In this document: one piece after another, positions 1 to 9,604 of the stretch
How positions within the stretch are numbered: position 1 is the stretch's first letter
How the letters are laid out: every line of letters starts with the position of its first letter
Source of the DNA: Flammeovirgaceae bacterium
Lineage (GTDB): Bacteria; Bacteroidota; Bacteroidia; Cytophagales; Cyclobacteriaceae
NCBI GenBank assembly: GCA_016712035.1
Contig: JADJRT010000005.1
Span: forward strand, 198,912 to 262,911
Reading direction: 5' to 3'
Length of the DNA stretch: 64,000 nt
Notes under the pieces: generated by a model
What the model saw: the letters and a program-made list of their open reading frames with translations, nothing else
What the model was told of the DNA's origin: nothing
The model's database searches: none
Made by a program: the position numbers and the translations under genes

Positions 1-527
1 TTGCCAATACCTTTATCTGTGATTCTTTCACCCAACCACATACAAAACATTGTTCCTGCAATCAGTATTACAATAGACGAAACGGTGAAGAACATGCCAG
101 GATTCAAAATCGCTTCTGCATTTACCGTTGCACGGATGTAGCCATAAGACTGAGCGGCAGTGATAATGATTGTTAATATGCGGGTAAACTGATTCAACTT
201 TTTACGACCGCTATCACCTTCTTTCTGGAGTTTTGTAAAATGCGGTACGGCTACTGTTAGTAACTGAACCACAATGGAAGCCGAGATATAAGGCATGATA
301 CCTAATGCAAAGATAGATGCGCGACTAAATGACCCTCCTAAAAAAGGTATTCAAGAAGATCGAAAATACCACCCTGGTTTCCAGACAATAAGTTTGGATC
401 AATACCAGGAAGTACGATGTAAGAAGCCTAAACGGAAAATGATTAGAAAACCTATTGTATTCAGAATGCGAACCCGCAGGTCTTCAATCGAAAATATGTT
501 CTTTATGGTTGTAAAGAAACGCTTCAT
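1..527 (-). CDS. secY: Protein translocase subunit SecY, N-terminal part, frameshifted, runs off the window
   Basis: SecY is the channel subunit of the SecYEG translocon in the inner membrane. The start ATG at 527-525 shares its A with the rplO stop codon. The first codons read MKRFFTTIKNIFSIEDLRVR, a typical SecY N-terminus. The conserved plug-region reading (an FSRAS-IFALGIMPYI-like stretch) and transmembrane stretches follow, but in different frames. The frame breaks near 426 (extra T) and again near 340 (T-run), so no long open frame survives. About 175 codons are present and the C-terminal two thirds lie outside the window. Position after rplO is the usual spc-operon order. The breaks are most simply sequencing errors in an essential gene. 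Confidence 0.9.
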
Positions 528-973
528 TATTTCACAGTTGTTGCAGTACCACCTAAGTTTTCAATTGCTTTTGTAGCTGTGTCCGAAAAGGCATGTGCTT
601 CTACACTTACCTTTGATTTCAATTCACCACGACCTAATATTTTTACACTATCCTTCTTGCCAACAATTCCATTATCAATCATTAACTGAACAGTAAGCGC
701 TGAAGCCTTGGTCTTTTGAGCCAACTCCTCTAAAGCATCCAGATTAAGGGCCTTGAAGTATATCTTATTGTTGTTCTTAAAACCAAACTTTGGAATGCGT
801 CTCTGAAGCGGCATCTGTCCACCTTCAAAACCAAACTTTTTATGGTAGCCCGAACGGGATTGAGCTCCTTTATGACCACGGCCAGCCGTGCTTCCACCAG
901 AACCCTGTCCTCTTCCGAGGCGCTTATTATTTTTTACCGATCCTTCTGCCGGCTTGAGTGTGTGCAGCTTCAT
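527..973 (-). CDS. rplO: 50S ribosomal protein L15
   Basis: L15 is a late-assembling protein of the large ribosomal subunit. The frame is intact at 148 residues, the normal bacterial length. The N-terminus has the Gly/Arg/Lys-rich rRNA-binding stretch (GRGQGSGGSTAGRGHKGA) followed by the conserved GFEGGQMPLQRRIPKFGF block. It lies between rpmD (1 base away) and secY (overlapping by one base), as in the standard spc operon, so it is probably translated in coupling with both. No anomaly is seen. Confidence 0.98.
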   Translation of the reverse strand: MKLHTLKPAEGSVKNNKRLGRGQGSGGSTAGRGHKGAQSRSGYHKKFGFEGGQMPLQRRIPKFGFKNNNKIYFKALNLDALEELAQKTKASALTVQLMIDNGIVGKKDSVKILGRGELKSKVSVEAHAFSDTATKAIENLGGTATTVK

Positions 974-974
974 T

Positions 975-1154
975 TTATAATTCGGTTACGCTCACTAAAT
1001 GCTTAACTTTTTTTACCATGCCCTGTATCTGCGGAGTATACTCCACTTCTACAGAACGATGTACTTTCCCAAGCCCTAACGACTCAATTGTTCTCAATTG
1101 CGTCTCCGGTCTTTTGATTGTGCTACGGGTTTGAGTAATTCTAACTTTTGCCAT
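975..1154 (-). CDS. rpmD: 50S ribosomal protein L30
   Basis: This is a short intact gene of 59 codons. ATG is at 1154-1152 and TAA at 977-975. The product starts [16 protein letters not shown] and contains the L30 signature [15 protein letters not shown], with a C-terminal HLVSVTEL. L30 is a small protein of the large subunit that binds 23S rRNA. It sits between rpsE (5 bases upstream) and rplO (1 base downstream), which is canonical order. Length and motif both match bacterial L30. Confidence 0.97.
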   Translation of the reverse strand: MAKVRITQTRSTIKRPETQLRTIESLGLGKVHRSVEVEYTPQIQGMVKKVKHLVSVTEL

Positions 1155-1159
1155 ACTTA

Positions 1160-1679
1160 CTATCCGTTAAAAACTTTTGACAAGGAAACACCTCTATTGC
1201 GTGCTATAGTTTGAGGGTCACGCATGGTTGTTAATGCCTTAAAGGTTGCCTTTACCACATTGTGTGGATTTGATGAACCCTTAGACTTCGCCAACACATT
1301 GTGTACACCCGCACTTTCTAACACCGCCCGCATAGCACCACCGGCTATTACACCTGTACCCGCAGAAGCTGGCTTCAATAGAACAAACCCACCACCAAAT
1401 TTTCCTAGCGATTCATGTGGTACCGTTCCTTTTATGATCGGAACTTTTACAAAATGTTTTTTCGCATCATCAATACCTTTTGTAATGGCATCGGTTACTT
1501 CGTTTGGCTTTTCCCAAACCGTAGCCCACTACACCATTTCCATCTCCCACGACTACAATGGCTGAGAAGCTGAATCTTCTACCTCCTTTCACCACTTTGG
1601 CTACACGCTGGATGGCAACAACCTTTTCTTTCAGGTCGATTTCACTTGCCTTTACTGTGCTGACGTTACTTTGTGTCAT
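1160..1679 (-). CDS. rpsE: 30S ribosomal protein S5, one frameshift
   Basis: S5 is a decoding-fidelity protein of the small subunit. The N-terminal frame (from 1679) carries the double-stranded RNA-binding domain with [19 protein letters not shown] and VGYGLGKA. The C-terminal frame carries [34 protein letters not shown] and ends SKVFNG. The two halves join near 1504, where an extra A changes GKANEVTDAI to GKAKRSN. Without that base the gene is about 172 residues, normal for the family. It lies between rplR and rpmD. I treat the break as a sequencing error. Confidence 0.93.
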
Positions 1680-1682
1680 GCT

Positions 1683-2031
1683 TTAAAATTTTAAGCCTCC
1701 TTCTCTGGCTCCTTCAGCCAAAGCTTTGATATTACCATGATAGAGATACCCGTTGCGATCAAATACTATTTCCTGAATACCACTGGCAACAGCCTTTTCA
1801 GCTACTTTCTTGCCAACGCTCTTGGAGATAGTCATATTCACTCCACCTTTCTTATCCAATTCAATGGAGGAAGAAGATGTAAGTGTTATGGCCCTTTTGA
1901 ATCATCTATAATTGCGCATAGATAACTTTATTGCTGCGAAAAACTGACAGCCGTGGTCTGGCCGATGTGCCTTCCATTTTTTTGCGGATCCCTTTTTTAA
2001 TCCTGAGTCTCCTGTCTTTAATGTTTGCCAT
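1683..2031 (-). CDS. rplR: 50S ribosomal protein L18, two frameshifts
   Basis: L18 binds 5S rRNA in the central protuberance of the large subunit. Reading from ATG at 2031 gives [21 protein letters not shown] and [16 protein letters not shown], a clear L18 N-terminus. After an A-run deletion near 1911 and a second indel near 1894 the text resumes as TSSSS-ELDKKGG and ends [10 protein letters not shown]. No open frame longer than about 60 codons is left. Reconstructed length is about 117 residues, normal for L18. Gene order rplF-rplR-rpsE is canonical. Confidence 0.9.
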
Positions 2032-2039
2032 GATTACTA

Positions 2040-2597
2040 TTATTTAGCAGCTGCTTTACCAGCTTTTCTACGTACAAACTCACCCACAAAACGAATACCT
2101 TTTCCTTTGTAAGGTTCTACACTGCGCAGCGACTTAATTTTCGCAGCTACCTGACCAATCAATTGCTTGTCTATACCCTCCAAGGTTATGGTCGGATTTT
2201 GACCTTTCTCCTGAGTTGCTTGCACCTTAAGTTCAGCGGGTACACCCAATATAACACTGTGTGAATAACCTAAACTTAAATCCAATACGTTCCCCTGGGC
2301 TGACGCCTTATATCCAACACCAATCAATTCTAATTCGGCTTTAAAACCTTTGCTTACACCTTCAACCATATTGTTGATTAGGGAACGGTAAAGACCATGC
2401 ATAGCCTTGTGTCTTTTTTGCTCTGTAGGACGCTCAACAACCAAATTGCCTTCGTTCAATACTATTTTGAAATCAGTATCAATTTTTTGCTTCAACTCAC
2501 CTTTAGGTCCTTTTACAGTAACCAGATGGTCTTGTTCAGAAAAAGTGCAGGTAACACCTTTAGGAATCTCAATGGGTAATCTACCAATTCGTGACAT
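2040..2597 (-). CDS. rplF: 50S ribosomal protein L6
   Basis: L6 binds 23S rRNA near the sarcin-ricin loop. The frame is intact at 185 residues. It starts [15 protein letters not shown], contains the LSLGYSH motif and ends with the L6 signature [25 protein letters not shown] region. It lies 12 bases downstream of rpsH and 8 bases upstream of rplR. It is one of the genes here without an indel, which shows that the errors are scattered rather than a property of the locus. Confidence 0.98.
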   Translation of the reverse strand: MSRIGRLPIEIPKGVTCTFSEQDHLVTVKGPKGELKQKIDTDFKIVLNEGNLVVERPTEQKRHKAMHGLYRSLINNMVEGVSKGFKAELELIGVGYKASAQGNVLDLSLGYSHSVILGVPAELKVQATQEKGQNPTITLEGIDKQLIGQVAAKIKSLRSVEPYKGKGIRFVGEFVRRKAGKAAAK

Positions 2598-2609
2598 GTT
2601 CTTCTTCGT

Positions 2610-3014
2610 TTAATAGATATAACACAACACTTCTCCACCTACATTCATGGCCTTCGCTTCCTTATCGGTAATCACTCCTCGCGAAGTAGATAGAATAGCA
2701 ATCCCAAGTCCATTCAATACTTTGGGCAGGCTACTAGCCGGCTTATACTGACGTAGTCCGGGTGAACTTACCCGCTGCAATTTTGTAATCGCTGATTCCT
2801 TAGTCTCAGGATTGTATTTCAAGGCTATTTTAATATTGCCCTGACTATTGGTAGTATCCTCAAACTTGTAATTAAGGATATACCCTTTATCAAATAGAAC
2901 CTTCGTTACCTCCTTCTTAATGTTGGAAGCAGGAACCTCTACTACGCGGTGACGTGCCTTGATGGCATTGCGCAACCGGGTTAAATAATCTGCTATTGGA
3001 TCCGTTGTTTTCAT
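2610..3014 (-). CDS. rpsH: 30S ribosomal protein S8
   Basis: S8 binds the central domain of 16S rRNA and is an autoregulator of the spc operon in well-studied bacteria. The frame is intact at 134 residues. It begins [20 protein letters not shown] and ends with the conserved [27 protein letters not shown] region. Upstream lies an unusually large 155-base gap for this operon. The gap holds a strong promoter, so rpsH is probably the first gene of a second transcript. Confidence 0.98.
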   Translation of the reverse strand: MKTTDPIADYLTRLRNAIKARHRVVEVPASNIKKEVTKVLFDKGYILNYKFEDTTNSQGNIKIALKYNPETKESAITKLQRVSSPGLRQYKPASSLPKVLNGLGIAILSTSRGVITDKEAKAMNVGGEVLCYIY

Positions 3015-3037
3015 TTTACTTATTTATAAAAAGCAAA

Positions 3038-3055
3038 CCCGTTTTTTGGAACGGG
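3038..3055 (-). other. Short GC-rich hairpin just after the internal promoter
   Basis: A 6-bp inverted repeat, CCCGTT/AACGGG, with a 6-base loop lies at the expected transcription start of the promoter before rpsH. A comparable CCCG-type hairpin follows the promoter before rplC. It could be part of a leader control element or protect the 5' end of the transcript. No U-run follows on the minus strand, so it does not look like a terminator. Confidence 0.4.
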
Positions 3056-3058
3056 CTG

Positions 3059-3089
3059 CAAAGATATATAACAATTTCTGTTATCCAAA
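3059..3089 (-). promoter_or_regulatory. Bacteroidota-type promoter before rpsH
   Basis: On the minus strand a TTTG element (3089-3086), exactly 19 bases, then TATCTTTG (3066-3059) match the known Bacteroidota housekeeping consensus TTG-N19-TAnnTTTG. It lies in the gap between rpsN and rpsH, so the downstream half of the cluster (rpsH, rplF, rplR, rpsE, rpmD, rplO, secY) can be transcribed on its own. Element sequence and spacing equal those before rplC. Confidence 0.75.
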
Positions 3090-3169
3090 CTGTTATCTGG
3101 TTTCGGTTTAGCCTGTTTTAGAGGGTGCCCGACCTGAATACTCAGCAACCTAATATGTATTGGGGTCTT

Positions 3170-3440
3170 CTACCAGCTAGCCTTGGTTAGTCCTGGTATT
3201 TTTTCCCTCGTTAGCCATTTGGCGAAATTGGTTACGGCACAAACCAAACTTGCTCATGTAGCCTCTTGGGCGACCTGTAAGTTTGCAGCGGCTGCGTAAC
3301 CGCACAGGAGATGAGCTTCTTGGAAGTTTATCCAAACCCGCGTAATCTCCGGCTGCCTTCAAAGCCTTGCGCTTTGCTGCGTAGCGTGCTACCAGCTTTT
3401 CCTTTTTCTTGTCTCTTGCGATGATTGATAATTTTGCCAT
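3170..3440 (-). CDS. rpsN: 30S ribosomal protein S14, C-terminal frameshift
   Basis: S14 assembles late into the head of the small subunit. The product starts [20 protein letters not shown] and has [21 protein letters not shown] and [15 protein letters not shown]. This is the long zinc-free form (about 89 residues), since the CxxC pairs of the short form are absent. The last codons are shifted by an extra A near 3201. Removing it restores the usual ending [11 protein letters not shown] with TAG at 3172-3170. It lies 8 bases downstream of rplE. Confidence 0.95.
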
Positions 3441-3448
3441 CGAGTCGA

Positions 3449-3999
3449 TTAATTTTTAGTTACAAATGGCATCCCCAACGCCTTCAACAACGCGTAGCTC
3501 TCTTCATCAGAAGCAGCGGAAGTCACGAAGGTTATATCCATGCCGTTAATCTTATTCACTTTGTCAATTGAGATTTCAGGGAAAATGATCTGCTCCTTTA
3601 CACCCAGCGTATAATTTCCACGACCATCAAAACCTTTATCACTTACGCCTTTAAAATCGCGTACACGTGGTAACGCTACGTTCATCAAACGATCTAAGAA
3701 TTCGTACATGCGATCGCCACGCAAGGTAACCTTAACACCAATAGGCTTGATCAAGCGCAGTTTAAAGTTTGAAATATCTTTCTTTGAACTGTTGACACAG
3801 CCTTTTGGCCGGTAATGGTTGAACTTTCTTCCAGACCCACATCGATCAACTTCTTATCTGCTACTGCAGCACCAACACCTTTGTTGATACAAATCTTTTC
3901 AATTTTAGGTACCTGCATTACCGACTTATACTGAAACTTATCTTTCAGGCCGGGAACGATTTCCTTGAGGTACTTTTCTTTTAATCTTGGAGTTGCCAT
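3449..3999 (-). CDS. rplE: 50S ribosomal protein L5, one frameshift
   Basis: L5 links 5S rRNA to the large subunit and contacts the P-site tRNA. The N-terminal frame reads [20 protein letters not shown], then [15 protein letters not shown] and [10 protein letters not shown] lost T near 3786 breaks the expected [11 protein letters not shown]. The second frame continues with [30 protein letters not shown] text and ends PFVTKN. Reconstructed length is about 183 residues, normal. It overlaps rplX by one base. Confidence 0.94.
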
Positions 4000-4340
4000 T
4001 ATTTAATTAATTCTCCTGTTTTCTTTGAATATCTCTGCAGTTTACCCTTCTCATCAAGCTTTCTGCCTGTGCGCGTTGGCTTGCCATTAGATGGTTCAAG
4101 CAACATCAAATTACTGATGTGGATTGTTCCCTCCATTTTTTTAATGCCTCCTTCAGGCTTTCCAGCAGAAGGCTTCTGGTGCTTAGTCACCATATTGATT
4201 CCTTCAACAATTGCGCGGTTTTTATCTGCAATAATTTCCAGAACCTTGCCAGTCTTTGTTTTGTCATTACCCGCGAGGATCACTACCGTGTCTCCTTTGC
4301 GAATGTGCAGTTTCTGCTGCTTGTTATACTTCCTTTCCAT
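3999..4340 (-). CDS. rplX: 50S ribosomal protein L24
   Basis: L24 is an early assembly initiator of the large subunit. The frame is intact at 113 residues. The KOW motif is visible at the N-terminal end ([25 protein letters not shown]), followed by [18 protein letters not shown] and [10 protein letters not shown]. It lies 3 bases downstream of the rplN stop and overlaps the rplE start by one base, which fits coupled translation. No anomaly is seen. Confidence 0.97.
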   Translation of the reverse strand: MERKYNKQQKLHIRKGDTVVILAGNDKTKTGKVLEIIADKNRAIVEGINMVTKHQKPSAGKPEGGIKKMEGTIHISNLMLLEPSNGKPTRTGRKLDEKGKLQRYSKKTGELIK

Positions 4341-4343
4341 AAC

Positions 4344-4711
4344 TTATAATACTTCGGGTGCCAAAGACACAATTTTCATGAATTGCTTCTCTCTCAACTC
4401 GCGTGCCACCGGGCCAAAGATACGGGTACCTCTAGGCTCGTCCTGTGCATTAAAAAGCACAGCTGCATTATCTTCAAAACGAATGTATGATCCATCTTTT
4501 CTTCTAATCTCTTTTTGGTGCGAACAATCACCGCTCTTAGAAACAGTTCCTTTTTCACCTGGCTGGTTGGAATTGCTGACTTAACCGTAACAACAATTTT
4601 ATCACCTACACTGGCCGATCCTCTGCGGGTTCCGCCCAGTACATGAACGCAAAGAACTTCCTTTGCTCCACTATTATCTGCTACCGTTAACCGGCTTTCT
4701 GTTTGTATCAT
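4344..4711 (-). CDS. rplN: 50S ribosomal protein L14, several frameshifts
   Basis: L14 sits at the subunit interface and makes intersubunit bridges. The N-terminus [19 protein letters not shown] and CVHVLGG are diagnostic. After about 52 codons the frame is disturbed near 4555, 4536 and 4515 (A-runs). The correct text RAVIVRTKK, then [29 protein letters not shown] and SLAPEVL is recovered across frames, ending with TAA at 4346-4344. Total length fits the usual 122 residues. This gene has the highest local indel density in the window. Confidence 0.93.
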
Positions 4712-4713
4712 GG

Positions 4714-4974
4714 TTACTTAGCTTTTTCGATTATTTCAACCAATCTCCATCTCTTATTCTTGCTCAAAGGGCGTGTTTCAGAAATACGTACAGTATCTCC
4801 AATACCCGCTTCATTCTTTTCATCATGCGCCATGAACTTGGTAGTCTTGTTCATGAATTTTCCATAGATAGGGTGCTTTACCTTGCGGTTCATAGCAATA
4901 GTGATAGACTTAGTCATCTTATTGCTCACCACTTTTCCTATTCTTTCTTTTCTTAGGTTTCTAGCCGTCTCCAT
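4714..4974 (-). CDS. rpsQ: 30S ribosomal protein S17
   Basis: S17 is a primary 16S rRNA-binding protein with an OB fold. The frame is intact at 86 residues. It starts [20 protein letters not shown], contains the family signature [18 protein letters not shown] and ends EIIEKAK. It lies 6 bases downstream of rpmC and 2 bases upstream of rplN. Length and motif are typical. Confidence 0.97.
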   Translation of the reverse strand: METARNLRKERIGKVVSNKMTKSITIAMNRKVKHPIYGKFMNKTTKFMAHDEKNEAGIGDTVRISETRPLSKNKRWRLVEIIEKAK

Positions 4975-4980
4975 GAGAAA

Positions 4981-5175
4981 TTATTTTTGAGTTTCTTTTG
5001 CTTTCAATTCAGTCTTCAAGCGGGCAATTAACCTGCGGGTTTCTTTAATGCGCATCGGGTTTTCGATAGCCGAAACCTGATGAGCGAACTTAAGTTTGCG
5101 CAAAGCTTCGCCTTCGCTACCGATCTTTTCGGTAAGTTCCGCTAAGGTTAGTCCTTTAATTTCTACGTTTTTCAT
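4981..5175 (-). CDS. rpmC: 50S ribosomal protein L29
   Basis: L29 lies at the peptide-exit tunnel and helps bind trigger factor and SRP. The frame is 64 residues, starting [19 protein letters not shown], with the helical hairpin LRKLKFAHQVSAIENPMRIKETRRLIARLKTEL expected for L29 (quoted region spans residues 26-58). The ATG overlaps the rplP stop codon as ATGA, a translational-coupling arrangement. No anomaly is seen. Confidence 0.97.
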   Translation of the reverse strand: MKNVEIKGLTLAELTEKIGSEGEALRKLKFAHQVSAIENPMRIKETRRLIARLKTELKAKETQK

Positions 5176-5604
5176 TTTGCTGCTTGTTCTACGTAATCTC
5201 TTCTTACTGTAAAGCGGGTCTTAATCGGAAGTTTTCCATCTGCCAATGCCAATGCTTCTTTTGCTGTTGCCATGGTAACACCACCTGCTTCAAACAAGAA
5301 TTGTACCTGGCTTAATAACGGCCACCCAATATTCTGGCGCTCCCTTACCTTTACCCATACGCACTTCAGCAGGCTTGCGGGTAATTGGCTTATCTGGGAA
5401 AATGCGAATCCATACCTGACCTTCGCGCTTCATGGCGCGGGTAACAGCTACACGAGCTGCTTCTAATTGACGGGCTGTAATCCAACCTGGCTCAAGTGCC
5501 TTCAATGCAAAAGATCCGAAAGCAATAGAATGACCACGTGTGGCCGTACCCTTCACTTTTCCTTTTTGCATTTTCCTGAATTTAGTCCGCTTAGGCTGTA
5601 ACAT
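5172..5604 (-). CDS. rplP: 50S ribosomal protein L16, one frameshift
   Basis: L16 organises the A-site region of the large subunit. The text starts [19 protein letters not shown] and has [33 protein letters not shown] and the signature [14 protein letters not shown]. An extra T near 5297 turns ILFEAGGVT into ILV-stop. The remaining 35 or so codons, ending [16 protein letters not shown], continue in the next frame to TGA at 5174-5172. Reconstructed length is about 143 residues. It lies between rpsC and rpmC in canonical order. Confidence 0.95.
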
Positions 5605-5630
5605 GATTTACTGCTTTTATCTGTTCTGAA

Positions 5631-6420
5631 TTATTTCCGACCTTTTCTTTCTCCACCGCGTTCACCTCTTGGTGAGCGTTCGTTTCTTCCACCGCGATCA
5701 TTACCACCTCTTCTTCTATCGCCACCACCTGGTTGACCTGGCTTGTTCTCCCCCAGTATTGCTTACGATACCTACGTTAGGCGATAAGTCGCGCTTGCCA
5801 AAAACCTCTCCCTTAAATATCCATACCTTAATTCCAATCTTTCCGTATACCGTTTGTGCTTCTGAGATGGCATAATCGATATCCGCTCTTAGGGTATGCA
5901 AAGGAATCCGTCCTTCTTTATATTGCTCGGTACGCGCCATATCGGCACCAGCCAAACGACCCGACAACTTCACCTTAATACCTTCAGCCCCTACGCGCAT
6001 GGTTGATGCGATGGCTTGCTTCATCGCCCTACGGTAAGAAATCCTTGCCTCTAATTGTTGAGCGATTGATTCCCCTACCAAGCGAGCATCCAATTCAGGA
6101 CGCTTGATTTCATAGATGTTTATTTGAACATCCTTATTGGTAAGTTTCTTCAACTCCTCTTTAATCTTATCAACCTCGGTACCCCCTTTACCAATAACTA
6201 CACCCGGACGAGCCGTATGAATAGTTAGGGTTATTCTTTTAAGTGTACGCTCGATAACAACTTTAGCGATACCTCCTTTTTGAATACGGGCATCAACATA
6301 CTTCCTGATCTTCTGGTCTTCAACCAATTTATCAGCGAATGAATTTCCACCGAACCAGCTAGAGTCCCATCCACGGACAATGCCTAATCTGAAACCTACC
6401 GGGTTAATCTTTTGTCCCAT
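5631..6420 (-). CDS. rpsC: 30S ribosomal protein S3, C-terminal frameshift
   Basis: S3 forms the mRNA entry site with S4 and S5 and has RNA helicase activity. It starts [20 protein letters not shown]. The KH domain is marked by [18 protein letters not shown], and the C-terminal domain by [19 protein letters not shown] and [11 protein letters not shown]. An extra G near 5752 cuts the open frame at 234 codons. Past it the true tail resumes, rich in Gly, Arg and Asp ([12 protein letters not shown] type), ending at TAA 5633-5631. That basic tail is common in Bacteroidota S3. Total about 263 residues. Confidence 0.95.
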
Positions 6421-6887
6421 TATTCTTTCGTTTCTTTTGATTCTGATTTTACCGCCTCGGCCTTTGCAGGCATGCGATCAACTGTTAAGGTTACATGATT
6501 TGATCTCTTTCTTACGCGATGTGCGCGACCTTGCGGTGCGGGTCTAAGGCGTTTTAAAATACGACCACCATCAACAAACACTTCTTTCACAAAAAGATCA
6601 GCTTCTTCCAACTTCACATCTGTATTCTTTGCTTCCCAGCTGCTGATAGCTGATAAAAGGAGTTTCTCCATTTTAGCAGACGCATGCTGAGCTTCATATT
6701 TCAGAATATTCAAGGCTTTGCTTACCCGCTCGCCACGAATCAAATCAGCAACCAAACGCATCTTGCGCGGAGAAGAAGGAACGTTCTTTAAATAAGAAGT
6801 AGAAGCACCTGTTTTTGCGGCTGCTTTTACTGCCTCAATCTTCTCTCTCTTTACGACTGATCTTTTTTTCTTTTTAACTGTTTCCAT
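6420..6887 (-). CDS. rplV: 50S ribosomal protein L22 with a basic N-terminal extension
   Basis: L22 lines the peptide-exit tunnel. The frame is intact at 155 residues. The first 30 or so residues are a Lys-rich extension ([16 protein letters not shown]) absent from short L22 proteins. The core then begins with [21 protein letters not shown] and ends with the signature [19 protein letters not shown]. It shares one base with the rpsC start. The gene is indel-free. Confidence 0.97.
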   Translation of the reverse strand: METVKKKKRSVVKREKIEAVKAAAKTGASTSYLKNVPSSPRKMRLVADLIRGERVSKALNILKYEAQHASAKMEKLLLSAISSWEAKNTDVKLEEADLFVKEVFVDGGRILKRLRPAPQGRAHRVRKRSNHVTLTVDRMPAKAEAVKSESKETKE

Positions 6888-6915
6888 AGTTCAGGAATCT
6901 TGAAAATTCTTGATT

Positions 6916-7184
6916 TTACGCTTTGTTATTTCCTGAGTGCCCTTTAAACGTGCGGGTTGGTGCAAATTCACCCAACTTGTGGCCCACCATATTCTCGGTA
7001 ACATAAACCGGAATAAATTTATTTCCATTGTGTACGGCAAACGTGTGCCCGATGCAATCCGGAGTGATGGTAGATCTGCGTGACCAGGTTTTGATCACCG
7101 ATTTTTTCCAGCCTGCTCCATAACTGCCACTTTCTTGGCAAGTCTTGAGTCTAAATAAGGACCTTTTTTAACTGACCTTCCCAT
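6916..7184 (-). CDS. rpsS: 30S ribosomal protein S19, one frameshift
   Basis: S19 binds 16S rRNA in the head with S13. Reading from ATG at 7184 gives [19 protein letters not shown] and AVMEQAGK. A missing A in an A-run near 7103 breaks the frame before [15 protein letters not shown]. The rest, with [27 protein letters not shown] spanning the S19 signature, is open to TAA at 6918-6916. Reconstructed length is 89 residues. It sits 2 bases downstream of rplB. Confidence 0.95.
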
Positions 7185-7186
7185 AA

Positions 7187-8011
7187 TTATTTTTTCCTTC
7201 TAGCAATGATTAAACCATCAGAATACTTCTTCGGGTGACGGGTTTTCTTACCCTTCGACAACAAGCCCTTACGTGATCTTGGATGACCACCAGACGCGCG
7301 CCCTTCACCACCACCCATCGGGTGATCTACCGGGTTCATAGCCACTGGTCTTGTGCGAGGACGTACCCCTCTCCAACGACTGCGACCAGCCTTACCAACA
7401 CTTTCGTTCATGTGCTCGGCATTTGAAACCGCACCTACGGTAGCAAGGCAATTCACCAATACATTTCTTAATTCTCCCGAAGGAGTTTTTAATGTTGCGT
7501 ATACCGCCTCACGGGCAACTAATTGTACAAACGTGCCTGCACTGCGGGCCATAGAAGCTCCACGACCGGGCTTCATTTCAACATTGTGAACAATAGTACC
7601 AATAGGAATCTTAGAAAGCGGTAGTGCATTACCAACCTCAGGCGCAATGTTTTGACCGGAGATTACAGTTTGACCTACCTTAATTCCTTGTGGAGCAATA
7701 ATGTATGACTTAACGCCATCGGCATAATACAACTTAGCTATGCGCGCAGTTCTTGCCGGATCGTATTCGATAGACTTAACAACAGCCGGAATATCAAAGC
7801 GGTCGCGCTTGAAATCAATCAAACGAACCTTTTGCTTATGTCCACCGCCAATATAGCGCATGGTCATGCGGCCTTGGTTGTTACGTCCGCCTGTTTTCTT
7901 AAGAGTAGTTACCAAAGATTTCTCTGGCTTGCTCTCAGTAATATCTTCGAAACCAGGAGACAACCGATGACGGGTTCCTGCAGTTATCGGTCTAAGTTTT
8001 TTCAACGCCAT
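7187..8011 (-). CDS. rplB: 50S ribosomal protein L2
   Basis: L2 is a primary rRNA-binding protein near the peptidyl-transferase centre. The frame is intact at 274 residues, the standard length. It begins [18 protein letters not shown]. The RNA-binding domain has [19 protein letters not shown], and the C-terminal domain carries the signature [22 protein letters not shown] block with HPRSRKG. It lies between rplW and rpsS. No anomaly is seen. Confidence 0.98.
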   Translation of the reverse strand: MALKKLRPITAGTRHRLSPGFEDITESKPEKSLVTTLKKTGGRNNQGRMTMRYIGGGHKQKVRLIDFKRDRFDIPAVVKSIEYDPARTARIAKLYYADGVKSYIIAPQGIKVGQTVISGQNIAPEVGNALPLSKIPIGTIVHNVEMKPGRGASMARSAGTFVQLVAREAVYATLKTPSGELRNVLVNCLATVGAVSNAEHMNESVGKAGRSRWRGVRPRTRPVAMNPVDHPMGGGEGRASGGHPRSRKGLLSKGKKTRHPKKYSDGLIIARRKK

Positions 8012-8021
8012 TGCTCAAATA

Positions 8022-8309
8022 TTATACGTTGCTATAAAAATCAATTACTTCACCTGAAGCCAAGGTTACAATGGCTTTCTTATAATCTGGCTTGCGACCG
8101 GATAACACACCTGCCTTAGTAAAACGTGATTTGAATTTACCAAGTACATTAATCGTGTTAACACGTTCTACATTTACGCCATACATTTTCTCTACCGCAT
8201 TCTTGATCTCTACTTTGTTAGCTGCAGCATCTACAATGAAACCGTATTTGCCTTTTTCACTCAAAGAAGAAACCTTCTCAGTAACCAGGGGTTGTATTAA
8301 AATGCTCAT
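8022..8309 (-). CDS. rplW: 50S ribosomal protein L23
   Basis: L23 lies at the exit tunnel and docks trigger factor and SRP. The frame is intact at 95 residues. It starts MSILIQPLVTEKVSSLSE and shows KYGFIVDAAANKVEIKNAVE and YGVNVERVNTINVLGK, all typical of L23. It lies 4 bases downstream of rplD and 10 bases upstream of rplB, the canonical S10 order. Confidence 0.97.
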   Translation of the reverse strand: MSILIQPLVTEKVSSLSEKGKYGFIVDAAANKVEIKNAVEKMYGVNVERVNTINVLGKFKSRFTKAGVLSGRKPDYKKAIVTLASGEVIDFYSNV

Positions 8310-8313
8310 TGGT

Positions 8314-8949
8314 TTACTGCTTATTTAAAAGGTTATCAATCTTAGTTATTGAGCTCTCAACCAAAATCACCTGCTCAGCATTCATTACATCGTAGGTATA
8401 GATTTGATCGGCTGTAACAATTTTGGAGTTATGGATATTTCTTCCTGAAAGAACAACGTTCTTGTTTGCCTCCGGAAGAACCAAAAGTGTTTTCTTGTCT
8501 TGCAGCGAAAGAGCATTTATTAAGGCAATGAAATTCTTTGTCTTTGGCGCTTCAAAATTAAAGTCCTCAACCACAGCAATCATGTTATCCTTAGCCTTAT
8601 AGGTTAGGGCCGACTTTCTTGCTAAATCTTTAACCTTCTTATTCAGTTTAAATGAATAATCTCTTGGAGTAGGTCCAAAAACTCGACCACCACCTTTGAA
8701 TTGAGGGTTCTTAATGTTACCCGCACGAGCTCCACCCGTTCCCTTTTGCTTCTTCAGCTTTTTAGAAGATCCGCTAATCTCGTTACGTTGCTTGGACTTA
8801 TGCGTGCCTTGGCGTTGGTTAGCCAAAAAGCTTTTTACATCCAACCAAATCGCGTGATCGTTAGGTTCAATACCGAAAACCTCACTGGCGAGGTTTACTT
8901 TACGGCCGGTTGTTTCACCGCTTGATTTTACAACTGCTACGTCCATCAC
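8314..8949 (-). CDS. rplD: 50S ribosomal protein L4
   Basis: L4 reaches into the exit tunnel. In enterobacteria it also represses its own operon, which is known for those species but not shown here. The frame is intact at 211 residues, with [20 protein letters not shown] and the tunnel loop around [23 protein letters not shown] (residues 66-88), then [15 protein letters not shown]. It overlaps rplC by 4 bases. Confidence 0.97.
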   Translation of the reverse strand: MMDVAVVKSSGETTGRKVNLASEVFGIEPNDHAIWLDVKSFLANQRQGTHKSKQRNEISGSSKKLKKQKGTGGARAGNIKNPQFKGGGRVFGPTPRDYSFKLNKKVKDLARKSALTYKAKDNMIAVVEDFNFEAPKTKNFIALINALSLQDKKTLLVLPEANKNVVLSGRNIHNSKIVTADQIYTYDVMNAEQVILVESSITKIDNLLNKQ

Positions 8950-9578
8950 TTTTGCAGAATTATAGTTGAATTTTTTGAACCTGGAACGGAGCCGCTTACT
9001 AGAATAAGATTTTTATCGGCCAAAATCTTTACCACCTTCAGGTTGATCACCTTCACGCGATCAGTACCCATACGGCCCGGTAAACGCTTTCCTTTAATAA
9101 CACGGGACGCAAACGATGCGTTACCCATAGAACCAGGAGCGCGCAAACGGTTATGCTGTCCGTGAGTTTGACCACCCACCCCGCTAAATCCATAGCGCTT
9201 TACAACACCTTGAAAGCCCTTTCCTTTTGAAGTACCGACAGCATCCAAGAAGTCACCTTCTTTAAATACATCTCCTACTTTAATTTCCTTTCCCAATTCT
9301 ACCATTCCATCATACTCCGCGCGGAAGTCTCTGAATTCAACGGTTGATTTTTTGGGGCTTGTGTTGGCCTTTTTGAAATGACCAACCAGCGGCTTGGGGG
9401 TGTTTTTCTCCTTTCTTTCTGAAAAAGAAAGTTGCACAGCCCTGTATCCATCAGTCTCAGCGTTTTTAACCTGAGTGATAACACATGGCCCTGCTTCAAT
9501 CACCGTAACCGGGATATTCTGGCCATCTGGGCCGAATACACTGGTCATTCCTACTTTACGTCCTATTATTCCAGGCAT
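8946..9578 (-). CDS. rplC: 50S ribosomal protein L3
   Basis: L3 is one of the first proteins to bind 23S rRNA and reaches the peptidyl-transferase centre. The frame is intact at 210 residues. It starts [20 protein letters not shown] and carries the signature [20 protein letters not shown], then [12 protein letters not shown] and [10 protein letters not shown]. It is the first gene of the cluster here. rpsJ, which usually precedes it, is not present upstream, and a strong promoter lies 64 bases before the start. Confidence 0.98.
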   Translation of the reverse strand: MPGIIGRKVGMTSVFGPDGQNIPVTVIEAGPCVITQVKNAETDGYRAVQLSFSERKEKNTPKPLVGHFKKANTSPKKSTVEFRDFRAEYDGMVELGKEIKVGDVFKEGDFLDAVGTSKGKGFQGVVKRYGFSGVGGQTHGQHNRLRAPGSMGNASFASRVIKGKRLPGRMGTDRVKVINLKVVKILADKNLILVSGSVPGSKNSTIILQK

Positions 9579-9604
9579 GGTTGAAACCGATTTTGCTTGT
9601 TTTT

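Noticed and set aside
1224..1565. A 113-codon plus-strand open frame
   Set aside because: Antisense to rpsE; the opposite strand gives clear S5 sequence in both of its frames.
4069..4584. A 171-codon plus-strand open frame
   Set aside because: Antisense to rplX and rplN; composition is that of a reverse-complement shadow.
1..9600. Programmed frameshifting in the ribosomal-protein genes
   Set aside because: Breaks occur at different sites and in both directions in many genes, without slippery-site plus structure patterns; sequencing error is simpler.
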